DNA of 64,000 nucleotides, taken from Symbiodinium natans. Taxonomy: Eukaryota; Sar; Dinophyceae; Suessiales; Symbiodiniaceae. The stretch covers positions 62,001-126,000 of the forward strand of contig CAJNDS010000420.1 in the NCBI GenBank assembly GCA_905221605.1, given 5' to 3'. The notes under the pieces were generated by a model. That model had not been told where the DNA came from and ran no database searches. It saw only the letters and a list, made by a program, of their open reading frames with translations. A program made the position numbers and the translations under genes. Positions 36,191 to 46,521 of the stretch are shown piece by piece. Position 1 is the stretch's first letter; the number at the start of each line of letters is the position of its first letter.

Positions 36191-36399
36191 GCGGGGTCAA
36201 AAAGGGTGATGGAGCTTGAGAGAGACGGGCAGCGGTGACGCCTGCTGCCCGGAATTGGGGCCGGCTGGTTTGTCCTACCATATATCAAGGAGCTTTACAT
36301 GTGCTGCCCCGTTCTGTTAGAGGGCATGGTTCTCCAGGGAAACTGCTGAGGAGTGCCATCTAAGCTAAACTTAAAGGTTGGGAGTAGAGGGGAGTACAA

Positions 36400-36490
36400 G
36401 GAGGAACCCCCTAGTTATAAGTAGAGTTATAAGAGCCCTGAGTTGGGTTATAAGGATCCTAACTTGGGCTATAAGTCCCTTAAGTATAGT
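36400..36490. repeat. Short ~22-26-bp direct repeats
   Basis: The word '(g/c)ttataag' recurs at 36413, 36426, 36448 and 36469 within similar 22-26-bp contexts ('gagttgggttataaggatcc', 'acttgggctataagtccc'). It is a small degenerate tandem repeat. Confidence 0.5.
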
Positions 36491-36713
36491 TACTATAGTA
36501 AGGGGGAGGCCCAGTCAATCCCAGTCAGTCGGAAGCTGCTCGCCATACATAGCTCAGAGTGTTCTTGGGAAATTCGCCGGGTCAGTGATTCTGGACATGT
36601 CGGGATGTCACCTGCACCTATATCTTCTAAATCCAGCAGACTATGCAGCGCAGGGGCATGGTTCTGGCACGCGGGAATTAAGTTAGACAAACCCGAGACC
36701 CAGGCGGTGGGCT

Positions 36714-36715
<2 letters not shown>

Positions 36716-36756
<41 letters not shown>
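36716..36756. repeat. Poly-G run of about 41
   Basis: An uninterrupted G tract, the longest homopolymer in the window. Its exact length should be treated as uncertain, because such tracts are hard to sequence. It gives a Gly or Pro string in translation and no gene is called across it. Confidence 0.95.
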
Positions 36757-36759
<3 letters not shown>

Positions 36760-36808
36760 ACAACGCATACCCGTAAACCATCACGGGCTCAAAGCAAAAC
36801 GTGCACAG

Positions 36809-37060
36809 ATGAAGGAGTGTGCTCGCATCGCCAGGAAGGGTGCTTTTGTAGCGACGCAGGATGTACTGAGGGCAGCGCCTCAGTTTGCGAGGCCATTGGA
36901 GGCCATTGGATTTGGACTCACAGGTGACTGCGCTAGCCGCCAGAAGAACCACGTAGTTGGCCCGATCCAGAAAACAAAAAAAAAGGGAACAATCAGGCGC
37001 GAAACTGTACAAAAACCCATGATCTTACAATCTGCGGGCACCGCGTTTATGAGCACCTGA
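36809..37060 (+). CDS. Candidate small ORF (unidentified)
   Basis: An 83-codon frame with 'MKECARIARKGAFVATQDVL' and 'FARPLEAIGFGLTGDCASRQ'. It carries a tiny internal direct duplication (gaggccattg twice near 36888-36905). It is basic overall and has no recognised domain. The frame may be a chance opening next to the poly-G run. Confidence 0.2.
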   Translation: MKECARIARKGAFVATQDVLRAAPQFARPLEAIGFGLTGDCASRQKNHVVGPIQKTKKKGTIRRETVQKPMILQSAGTAFMST

Positions 37061-37174
37061 AATTTCCTAAGATGGTAGTATACCATGGTATAAGATGGTA
37101 TGGCACAGCCGATTTATACTGGGGCTTGGATCCTCAACAATTGCTCTAGACGGTGACGCCATCTTGAGGCTGAT

Positions 37175-37446
37175 GGTTCTTTTTTCGTGTTTTTTCTGGG
37201 TGTTTTTTCGTATTTTGTATGGTTTCAGGTGAACCCTAAACCCTAAACCCTAAGCCCTAAACCCTAAACCCTAAACCCTAAACCCTAAACCCTAAAAACC
37301 CTAAAAACCCTAAAAACCCTAAAAACCCTAAAAACCCTAAAAACCCTAAACCCTAACCCTAAACCCTAAACCCTAAACCCTAGACCCTAGACCCAAGACC
37401 ATGAAAATACGAAAAAAAGCCCAGAAAAAACACGAAAAAAAAACCT
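37175..37446. mobile_element. Inverted-repeat element with a telomeric-repeat core
   Basis: The left arm (about 37178-37232) reads 'ttttttcgtgttttttctgg' then 'gtgttttttcgtattttgta' then 'tggtttcagg'. The reverse complement of the right arm (about 37395-37446) reads nearly the same: 'tttttcgtgttttttctggg', then 'ctttttttcgtattttcatgg'. The arms therefore form ~50-bp inverted repeats with a few mismatches. Between them sit only CCCTAAA-type repeats. The structure resembles a miniature inverted-repeat element, but no target-site duplication was identified, so its mobility is inference. Confidence 0.65.
37233..37394 (-). repeat. Interstitial telomeric repeat (CCCTAAA)n
   Basis: About 160 bp of CCCTAAA units. 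The first block has about nine units, one reading CCCTAAG. A middle block has about six expanded units of CCCTAAAAA. A last block is CCCTAAA with one CCCTAA, grading into CCCTAGA. The sharp change of unit length from 7 to 9 bp and back suggests internal amplification of a variant unit. Confidence 0.95.
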
Positions 37447-37449
37447 GGA

Positions 37450-38090
37450 CCCCCATCTTGACCTAAGGATGCGTGTCCCCTATCTCCCAGGACGGGTGCC
37501 GCTCGGTCGAAGCACGGCTTCATGTCAAAGCATGGCTTCATGCTCACAACGGTTTGTTCTTCTGAGGTTCCACTCTTTGGCAAAGAAGACTGCACCCAAC
37601 GTCCATCTTGCGAAGTCGAAGCCGGAGATCGATCTCGAGGACTTGGTGCTTGCAATTGCACGAAGTTTTGAGAACTCCGTGTCTTTGAGCTAGCTCCACA
37701 GACCCTGAGGACTGTGCTGCGGAGGTCCCAACCATCGCACCCATGCAGGGAGGCACGCCAGGCCTGGACATTTGAAACGGAGGTGCTTCTGCGGCACAAC
37801 CATGTTGGCGTAGAGGAGCTGCCTTCATGGTTCAACCCTTCAATTGCATGATCAGGCCTATCTCCCTTTGGAACGAATGCTCACATGATCTGCAAGCACG
37901 CGGCAACCAGCGCAGTCCTAGGCAAAGGAAGAGGCAGGGTAGTGGCGGGGTCAAGCTAAGTGCATGGGAGTATGTAGTATAAGCCACATTGCTTTTGGCT
38001 TGCGTGCTCATGTCAGAGTGCAAATTAAATTTCCCTTATGCAAACCCACGGAGGGGAGGCGACTAAACAACTTCCCCAAATACCAGGGAT
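37450..38090. other. Unassigned stretch
   Basis: Two minus-strand frames (37835-37380 and 37828-37544) and a plus-strand frame (37469-37693) overlap. None shows a domain. A 16-bp near-duplicate (agcacggcttcatgtc / agcatggcttcatgct) lies at 37511-37543. Confidence 0.35.
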
Positions 38091-38129
38091 AACTTTGTGC
38101 GAGAACGGTCGACAAAGAAGCTGTCAGAG

Positions 38130-38560
38130 TGTGGCCTGATGATGACGACGATTTCTGCCCTACCCTCAGGATGGTGGGCATGGTGGTGGTACGCTTGCAT
38201 CGATGAAGATGATGATGGTTGTGATGACGATGTCGTTGTTGTTCATGATGCTGCTGGTGATGCTGAGTCTGATGTCGAAAAACGCTGCTTTGTTTTTGAT
38301 GACACGAGGATGCCGTGGACGGTCTTTTAAGTTTGTTTTGCTTTCGCCGAGGAAGATGAGGATGAGGTGGTGATGACAATTTGATGATGCTGCTGCTGCA
38401 GCGGCGGCTGATGCTGATGATGGTAGTGCTTGATGGAGCTCCTGCTGTTGATCCTGCGCATGATTGCAGAGACCATCGTAGCTTTCGTTGGCCTGGCCCT
38501 GCCTCTGAAGTAAGATTGGTTGACAGCAATGACGATGATGGTAGCTTCCCACTCAACATG
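38130..38560. repeat. Diffuse GAT/ATG-rich trinucleotide region
   Basis: The plus strand is unusually rich in GATGATG-type triplets (for example near 38200-38235 and 38345-38430), giving Asp or Met strings on plus and His, Ser or Ile strings on minus. A 359-codon minus-strand frame (39087-38008) and a 208-codon plus-strand frame (38381-39007) cross the area. Their length partly reflects this bias, and neither has a recognised domain. The plus-strand part at 38800-39000 ('WDAIVSIRQKASRIFANHRF') looks the more gene-like of the two. Confidence 0.5.
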
Positions 38561-39269
38561 TCCATATATGTCCATACAAGTTGGCAGTCAAATGAGGAAG
38601 AGGGACCCCGCAGTTTCAAAGCACCAAAGTGCCAGCTAGAGCATTCACACCAGAATCGTGGATGTGGCTTGTGCTGCGTAGGCCGCCTGCCGGTCATCCT
38701 CGGCAATTTCAGTGGTGAATCCTCCTCAGGCTCAGGTCGTGTTCTGTCCTCAGAAAGAGTTTGTTGTGGTGGGTCAATCCGTGTTTGGAAGCGGTGCAAG
38801 CATCTGAGTACCCATGATGATGCACACCCAGGGTGGTGGGGTGGCTCCTTCGAAATCACAGACGTACACGGAGCGTCGCTTGCATGGGATGCCATTGTCA
38901 GCATAAGGCAGAAGGCTTCACGGATTTTCGCTAACCACCGTTTCGTTGGTACACTAGCACTGCAACCTCGGTTTGGCCCTGGAATACGCGACGCTTCGGC
39001 ACAGTAGCGTCTAAGCAAGGGACAGGCAAGTACGCAGGTACCTGGCGTTGGCCTGCCAGATAACAAGCCGTACAAACGTACAAACAACTAAACGTCTTAT
39101 CGGGAGCGTCGTTGGATAGGGAGGAGGTTGAACGTCATACCGCGGTGGCATGAAGGCGCGCTACGGTCAACAGCATCAAAGCATCAGGACATATAGTTCA
39201 CGAATTCACACAATCATGCATGCGTTGTCACATCGTATGGAAAGAAATTCAAAGCGAAGGCCTGTCCCA

Positions 39270-42200
39270 GCGACAGTTGGAAGGTGAGGTTTCAGGGATA
39301 CAAAGTCACAACAAGTCACGCAGTAAGAGGCACTGTTTGTGCCGATTTAAAATTGCACATGTGGTCCAGAGCAGGAAGCTGCATCCGCCAAAGAGGAGGC
39401 CAGACTTGCCACTGCAGAGAAAGCCCGGAAACCTCAGCGTTCAACGCTAAGGATGTTGATGTTGTGGGGACGGCTGATGATGGTGGGGCCAGGATGCTGA
39501 ATGCTGGGGTGCTCTCAAGCTTCTTGGAGCACCCCAGCGCCAGCAGGTCAAGAAGAATGCTAAGGATGGTGATGCTGTGGGGGCGGAGGATGATGGTGGG
39601 GCCGGACAATGCTAAGCTTCTTTGCGGGAGCGTCCGAAGGCTCACTACGCGCGCGAGCTGAGCGACGTCAAGCTTAAGCTGGAGCAGGCCTTGAGAGGCA
39701 CTTTTTGTGCCAAGTTAACTTGCACATGCGGAGTGCATGTGGAAGGACACTTCCAGAGTCCGTTCGGGGCATAGACCTGAGCTTCACATGTTGGTTCAGG
39801 CGCAAAAGGAAGCCGCAGCGGCCAAAGAGGAGGCCAGACTTGCCACTGCGGAGAAGGCCCGGAAAGCTTCCCACACAACTTTGTATCTGAAGCTTCTGTG
39901 CGCCGGTCAATGTTTTTCAGCGCTTAGGATGTTGATGCTATGGGGACGGTGGATGATGGTGGGGCCGGGATGCTGAACACTGGGGTGCCCTCAAGCTTCT
40001 TGGAGCACCCCAGCACCAGCAGGAAGGATGACGAGGGCCAGGATGCTGCATGCTGGGGCACCCTCAAGCTTCTTGGAGCGCCCCAGCACCGGCAGGTCAG
40101 GAAGAATGCTAGGGCAGTTGATGCTGTGGGGACGGTTCATGAAAGTTGGGCCGGGATGCTGAATGCTGGGGTGCTCTCAAGCTTGGAGCATCCCAGCACC
40201 AGCAGGTCAAGAAGAATGCTAAGGATGGTGATGCTGTGGGGACGGCGGATGATGGTTGGGCCAGGATGCTGAATGCTGGGGTGCTCTCAAGCTTCTTGGA
40301 GCACCCCAGCACCAGCAGGTCAAGAAGTTCTCAATGCTAAGGCTGTTGCTGCTGTGGGGGCGGAGGATGATGGTGGGGCCGGACAATGCTAAGCTTCTTT
40401 GCGGGAGCGTCCGAAGGCTCACTACGCGCGCGAGCTGAGCGACGTCAAGCTTAAGCTGGAGCAGGCCTTGAGAGGCACTTTTTGTGCCAAGTTAACTTGC
40501 ACATGCGGAGTGCATGTGGAAGGACACTTCCAGAGTCCGTTCGGGGCATAGACCTGAGCTTCACATGTTGGTTCAGGCGCAAAAGGAAGCCGCAGCGGCC
40601 AAAGAGGAGGCCAGACTTGCCACTGCGGAGAAGGCCCGGAAAGCTTCCCACACAACTTTGTATCTGAAGCTTCTGTGCGCCGGTCAATGTTTTTCAGCGC
40701 TTAGGATGTTGATGCTATGGGGACGGTGGATGATGGTGGGGCCGGGATGCTGAACACTGGGGTGCCCTCAAGCTTCTTGGAGCACCCCAGCACCAGCAGG
40801 AAGGATGACGAGGGCCAGGATGCTGCATGCTGGGGCACCCTCAAGCTTCTTGGAGCGCCCCAGCACCGGCAGGTCAGGAAGAATGCTAGGGCAGTTGATG
40901 CTGTGGGGACGGTTCATGAAAGTTGGGCCGGGATGCTGAATGCTGGGGTGCTCTCAAGCTTCTTGGAGCATCCCAGCACCAGCAGGTCAGAAGAATGCTA
41001 AGGATGGTGATGCTGTGGGGATGCTGAATGCTGGGGTGCTCTCAAGCTTCTTGGAGCACCCCAGCGCCAGCAGGTCAAGAAGAATGCTAAGGATGGTGAT
41101 GCTGTGGGGACGGCGGATGATGGTTGGGCCAGGATGCTGAATGCTGGGGTGCTCTCAAGCTTCTTGGAGCACCCCAGCACCAGCAGGTCAAGAAGTTCTC
41201 AATGCTAAGGCTGTTGCTGCTGTGGGGGCGGAGGATGATGGTGGGGCCGGACAATGCTAAGCTTCTTTGCGGGAGCGTCCGAAGGCTCACTACGCGCGCG
41301 AGCTGAGCGACGTCAAGCTTAAGCTGGAGCAGGCCTTGAGAGGCACTTTTTGTGCCAAGTTAACTTGCACATGCGGAGTGCATGTGGAAGGACACTTCCA
41401 GAGTCCGTTCGGGGCATAGACCTGAGCTTCACATGTTGGTTCAGGCGCAAAAGGAAGCCGCAGCGGCCAAAGAGGAGGCCAGACTTGCCACTGCGGAGAA
41501 GGCCCGGAAAGCTTCCCACACAACTTTGTATCTGAAGCTTCTGTGCGCCGGTCAATGTTTTTCAGCGCTTAGGATGTTGATGCTATGGGGACGGTGGATG
41601 ATGGTGGGGCCGGGATGCTGAACACTGGGGTGCCCTCAAGCTTCTTGGAGCACCCCAGCACCAGCAGGAAGGATGACGAGGGCCAGGATGCTGCATGCTG
41701 GGGCACCCTCAAGCTTCTTGGAGCGCCCCAGCACCGGCAGGTCAGGAAGAATGCTAGGGCAGTTGATGCTGTGGGGACGGTTCATGAAAGTTGGGCCGGG
41801 ATGCTGAATGCTGGGGTGCTCTCAAGCTTCTTGGAGCATCCCAGCACCAGCAGGTCAAGAAGAATGCTAAGGATGGTGATGCTGTGGGGATGCTGAATGC
41901 TGGGGTGCTCTCAAGCTTCTTGGAGCACCCCAGCGCCAGCAGGTCAAGAAGAATGCTAAGGATGGTGATGCTGTGGGGACGGCGGATGATGGTTGGGCCA
42001 GGATGCTGAATGCTGGGGTGCTCTCAAGCTTCTTGGAGCACCCCAGCACCAGCAGGTCAAGAAGTTCTCAATGCTAAGGCTGTTGCTGCTGTGGGGGCGG
42101 AGGATGATGGTGGGGCCGGACAATGCTAAGCTTCTTTGCGGGAGCGTCCGAAGGCTCACTACGCGCGCGAGCTGAGCGACGTCAAGCTTAAGCTGGAGCA

Positions 42201-42905
42201 GGCCTTGAGAGGCACTTTTTGTGCCAAGTTAACTTGCACATGCGGAGTGCATGTGGAAGGACACTTCCAGAGTCCGTTCGGGGCATAGACCTGAGCTTCA
42301 CATGTTGGTTTAGGCGCAAAAGGAAGCCGCAGCGGCCAAAGAGGAGGCCAGACTTGCCACTGCGGAGAAGGCCCGGAAAGCTTCCCACACAACTTTGTAT
42401 CTGAAGCTTCTGTGCGCCGGTCAATGTTTTTCAGCGCTTAGGATGTTGATGCTATGGGGACGGTGGATGATGGTGGGGCCGGGATGCTGAACACTGGGGT
42501 GCCCTCAAGCTTCTTGGAGCACCCCTGCACCAGTAGGAAGGATGGTGACGCTGTGGGGGCGGTGGATGATGGTTGGGCCAGGATGCTGAATGCTGGGGCG
42601 CCCTTAAGCTTCTTGGAGCACCCCAGCACCGGCAGGTCAGGAAGAATGCTAGGGCAGTTGATGCTGTGGGGACTAGTCATGATGGTTGGGCCGGGATGCT
42701 GAATGCTGGGGTGCTCTCAAGCTTCTTGGAGCACCCCAGCACCTCTCAATGCTGTGGGGCGCCTCGTGTTTCGTCGCGTCAGCATCCGGAGGCTGAGTAC
42801 GAACTCGCCTTCGACGAAACCTACGACGAGCTGAGCGAAGTCAAGCTCAAGCTGCAGGAGGCCACGAGGGGCACTTTTTGTGCCGAGTTAATTCATGTCA
42901 CATGC
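39270..42905 (+). repeat. Tandem array of 777/868/869-bp units with coiled-coil coding pieces
   Basis: Taking 'aagcttctttgcgggagcg' as anchor, units start near 39614, 40391, 41259 and 42128, spaced 777, 868 and 869 bp. Diverged partial copies flank the array at 39270-39613 and about 42440-42905. Units are almost identical. Units two and three carry one extra ~92-bp submodule that unit one lacks. Each unit holds two plus-strand coding-like pieces: 'ARELSDVKLKLEQALRGTF' and 'AQKEAAAAKEEARLATAEKA', both coiled-coil-like. The flanking copies keep diverged versions ('DELSEVKLKLQEATRGTFC' downstream, 'EAASAKEEARLATAEKARK' upstream). This looks like tandem amplification of an exon-intron segment inside one gene. 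Confidence 0.9.
39503..42743. repeat. Recurrent 36-nt hairpin module in the array
   Basis: The sequence 'gctggggtgctc', a 12-nt middle 'tcaagcttcttg', then 'gagcaccccagc' forms a perfect 12-bp inverted repeat. CAAG and CTTG in the middle can add 4 bp. It occurs first at 39503-39538 and then well over a dozen times to 42743. Some copies read 'gctggggcaccc...gagcgccccagc', where a T-A pair has become C-G, preserving that position. One copy (about 40164) lost 'cttct' from the loop. Confidence 0.85.
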
Positions 42906-43620
42906 TGCGAGGCAAGGGAGAAGGTAGACGAATTGTGGAACGCATCTTTCCACATCCGGCGCTGCGCCCTCCCCGCTTGCCTGGAAATAATTGCAGATGG
43001 GATCAAGACCTCAGCAAGATTTTTGTGATTGTGCCGGGGTTCACGTGATTAAGCCACATTCGCCAAATGTTGGCCAGACCAAAGCTCAGGACCGCAAGAT
43101 CTTGGGCGGTGCAGGCAGCCTGAAGCTTGCCCCGGGCTCGCGTGTGCTTTCAGCCACGCGGTCATGGGGGGCTTTGTCCTGGCGCTGCGACGGCACTGTC
43201 GCAGTTGTGGACTACTGCGCCTCTGTGGGCTTTGGTGGCGGCGAGCAGCTGTGGATGGCGGCGCGCGAAGACGCCCTGGGTGCTGGCTGCGTGGGCGCCT
43301 GAGATCTTACTGAAGTGGGTTGGAAGATCGTAGACGTCAGACATCCCATCACCATCACACAAACGCCGCCACTCCCCGACGATCCCTGATTCCGAACCTC
43401 AAACTCGGAAAGACCCCTGGCAGGTGGTACACTTCTCGATTTGTAAACCTTTCGCTGCGTGGCGGATAGTGCGAATGATTCTCATTCTTGCACAGGGGCC
43501 ATGCGGCCATGCGCCGCAGTTCTAACACTCTTCCGCGAGTGCCGGCGCATGCCTGGCTCGGGCGATTCCTTCGGTCTAGACTCTGATGTCAACACTTAGC
43601 GTTTTTGCATCCCACCCAGT
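42906..43620. other. Unassigned stretch after the array
   Basis: Plus-strand frames at 42991-43302 and 43127-43333 are open but show no domain. I see nothing else recognisable. Confidence 0.35.
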
Positions 43621-44304
43621 TCAATGAATGCTCCCTTCGGTGGTTGATGGTGCCCCCGACCCTTTCAACCGCAGGTGCACGTCCGTCATGCTTAAGTGGC
43701 TGCTCCATCCAAAGTCCTTGAGTTGCGTTCCAAACTGATAAGTTGCGCCGCTTGCTTCTATCTCACTGTCGAAGGCAGTGCAGGCAGTCAGACTTTGACG
43801 TTCAGTTTTGGAAGCAATCGCGTGGGGCCATCTTGAGCCTGTCCTTGACTCCTCGGACCTCCAGGAACCAGTGAGGCGTTTCCAAACAAGTACAAATAGC
43901 CATATCTGAGTTTTCCGCCAGGAGGCATGACCAAAATCTCGGGCGCAGCACACTTCCAAACAGCGGCAGCCAACTTCACGGGACGACTTGGATCCAAAGT
44001 GGAAGGCTGCCGGTCGTCTACGAAGTACGAGCCAAAACAAAGACTACTTCTGACTGAACTAAATGACGATCCTGACCATAAGTTCGTCACTGTCTCACGA
44101 ACAGTTGTTCCGTGTGACCTTCAACCACTGCTGGCAGCGATTTGACCTCAAGCGTATTTGTCCAACCTCATCTTTTGAGCTCCACTGTGACCTACGGCTG
44201 CAGATGCAACTACGCGCCTTCAGGTCTCCACCGATTGCCGCTGGAAGGGCATACATCTTGGGATGCACCCCGGGCCTTGAGTCACTTGAGTCCCCATACC
44301 CCAA
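43621..44304 (-). CDS. Predicted multi-exon minus-strand gene (unidentified)
   Basis: Three minus-strand pieces look coding. About 44304-44110 gives 'KMYALPAAIGGDLKARSC' and 'DEVGQIRLRSNRCQQWLK'. About 44060-43870 gives 'SYFVDDRQPSTLDPSRPVKL', 'APEILVMPPGGKLRYGYLYL' and 'FGNASLVPGG'. About 43850-43621 gives 'ASKTERQSLTACTAFDSEIE' and 'LKDFGWSSHLSMTDVHLRLK' before the stop at 43621. They occupy different frames, so at least two introns are needed. No domain is recognised. The gene may be part of the same transcript as the polyglutamine exon upstream on this strand. Confidence 0.4.
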
Positions 44305-44739
44305 TCAACCTGCGTGCCGTCAGTGGGGCAAGCCCGCGTTGTCGAGTTGATGGAAGCAGCTGGAAGCATTTTCGGGATCGCGGCGAGAAATGCCAGGCTC
44401 GTACAGTTTCCACAAACTAACTAACCTCGACATCTCCTCAAAATGGCTTCCGGGTCAGGGCGACTTTGGCCAGAACTGCGCTTCCTGGAAGAAGATCTCT
44501 TTCATGTCTTCATCTCCTTAAGCCACGTACGTGGTGGATAGCGCGAATGATCCCTTCAGGGGTCATCCTTCCACAGGAGAGAAAGGACACGAAGTACCCC
44601 TCCTATCCCCTCCTACATCCCTTCTTGGACCGAAAGTGACAACACTTCTTCTGGCTGGCAGTCGATTGGGGAGGAGTCGCAGCCCGTGCGATCTATGCGT
44701 CCTGCTGCTGATGGGCAACCTTTAGTTGTTCGTCTGCAG

Positions 44740-45540
44740 CTAGCTCTGGTCTCGCTCCATCATGTCCGACGCATTCTGCGCTCGTTGCTGTACGTCGCGT
44801 TGACGTGGCGGATCCAAGTGTAGGGATAGTCTCATTTGGAGTGAGCCATACCTTCTCCGAGGTTCTTCGCCAAGCTCCGGCAGAGACATCTGCCTTGCCC
44901 TTCCTAAGGCAAGCTGGTACCTCAGAACCTTTGCCAAATCTTGAACGCTGTTGGCAACCGTTGGGTTTCGTAAAAATCGCTGCAACTGTTAACTTCCTCT
45001 GACTCCCCAGGCTGCAGACGCGCTAAGACCGCCAAGCAAAGTGCAGCGGCGTTGACGGACAAACCCTGCGCCTCCTCAATGTGGCGTGTTTCGCTCTCAG
45101 GATGGTTCTGAGAAGTAATACCGACTGTCCCACGCAGCTCGCAACGTCGTCCAGCGAAGTCTGCATATCTGTCTGCCGTGCAAGGTTGCAACGGTTTGTT
45201 CGACCCTGGCAATCATGCTTGACATGTCATTCTGCATGGAGGATTGGAAACCTTGTTCCCGTTGTTGTCGCGCCCTAAACTGATGATCCACACGTGGTAT
45301 CATCTGGGACAACAGCTCCGAGCACCCTGCCTGGGCTCTCAAGTGATCTGCCAAATCATTAGTTCGATCATGCAGCTCTTGCGCGAGGAATGACAGCCCA
45401 TGATACAAGGCCTCCATTGTTCCTTGACACTGCTCCACGGAGACTCCAACATGATGCAACTGATCCAAAACTGCTGTGGGGATCTCAATCCGCGTCAGCT
45501 GTCGCAACAAAATGCTTGCCTCATGACTTGCTGAAGTTTT

Positions 45541-45585
<45 letters not shown>

Positions 45586-45594
45586 GACATGATG
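44740..45594 (-). CDS. Predicted gene with polyglutamine and helical exons (unidentified)
   Basis: From 45594 the minus-strand frame reads 'HHVK', 14 glutamines (CAG codons plus one CAA, 45582-45541), then helical sequence: 'LLRQLTRIEIPTAVLDQLHH', 'ALYHGLSFLAQELHDRTNDL', 'RARQQREQGFQSSMQNDMSS'. It stays open to about 45100. A second exon (about 44983-44740) follows an acceptor-like 'taacag' and reads 'NPTVANSVQDLAKVLRYQLA', ending 'DMMERDQS' at a stop. The helices suggest coiled-coil assembly. I cannot name the family. A stop just upstream of the His-His means another 5' exon is needed. Confidence 0.5.
45541..45584. repeat. (CTG)n/(CAG)n triplet repeat
   Basis: About 14 uninterrupted CTG units on plus (CAG on minus). 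It encodes polyglutamine in the minus-strand gene. Confidence 0.97.
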
Positions 45595-45799
45595 TTAAGA
45601 CAGTTGAGCTGGGCTCATGGCCTGTTGGTGAAGTGGGGTTGTTCGGGCTATGATATCGGGGCTACTTGTCTCACGAGCCTCCATCTCTGAACTGGGCCTT
45701 GGGAGTCAATAAACACCCTCAAATTCCCACCTCCTCCCTCGAGAGACTTGAGCCATTACGGATCATGGCAGCATGTCATTCTTACGCAGGGCCATGCAC

Positions 45800-46005
45800 C
45801 TTGCGACATATCGATCATCCTTGCGCAGGGCCACGCACCATCTGCCCTGAAGGTCTACGCCCTTCTGAAATCCCTGGGTGGCGCCGAGTCGTTCTGGGAG
45901 AAGCAGGGCTTTGAGACCCTGAGGCTGAGCGATAACTTGCCAGCCAAACTCCGTGCTGCGGCTGCCGAGGTCTCCTGTTTGCGCACAATGTGGCGCAAAT
46001 TGTGA
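45800..46005 (+). CDS. Coding-like fragment with possible acetyltransferase-type ending
   Basis: The plus-strand frame contains 'APSALKVYALLKSLGGAESF', then 'WEKQGFETLRLSDNLPAKLR'. The 'FWEKQGFE' string resembles the C-terminal 'FYEKLGF' of GNAT acetyltransferases, but the rest of the fold is not visible. The imperfect direct repeat 'acgcagggccatgcacc / gcgcagggccacgcacc' lies just upstream (45784-45840). It is probably an isolated exon or a relic. Confidence 0.25.
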
Positions 46006-46109
46006 GCTTCCCCGAAAGCCTCGACGAAATATAAAGTATCACCAAGCCAGTGGTGAAACCCAGTAATTCTTTATACGGGCCTCTTTAATCACGATAATAC
46101 ACTCTCTTC

Positions 46110-46510
46110 AGATTTACAACAGCAGCACACGGAGCGGCGCAAAGGATGGAATTCCCAGCAGTCTTAGTTTGTCACTGTGGCGAGCCCTCCGCGAAAAAGT
46201 TTTTTGCCCCACCTCATGCGCACACGCTCCGTGCAAGCACGGCGCAAGCAAGGAGTTTCGCATAGGCCCCCGATGGCTTTGATGTGTTCTTTGGCCCAAA
46301 GACGCCGGACGGCGCCTTGCCGAATGTCCTGGTCCCTTTGGGCATCTCCCGGCATGATGCTGGCATTGCTGCTGACGCATCTGACACCGTCGCTGTCGAT
46401 CCAACCAGCCATTTTCACTGGTGCCTTTGCCTGGCATTAAGTGAAGTGGCTCATAGGTGTGTTTGTTTTCGATGCATCATGTTCATGCATGGTTATCTTT
46501 AATACTCTTG
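46110..46510. other. Opposing open frames, unassigned
   Basis: Frames are open on both strands (plus 46177-46440, minus 46437-46114), with no recognised domain. This interval precedes the RCC1-repeat gene and may contain its 5' exons, but I could not identify RCC1 motifs here. Confidence 0.3.
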
Positions 46511-46521
46511 GTATTGGATGC

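Noticed and set aside
38008-39087. 359-codon minus-strand open frame
   Set aside because: Its length is helped by the GAT/ATC triplet bias. The His/Ser-rich part is low complexity, a long plus-strand frame overlaps it, and no domain is visible.
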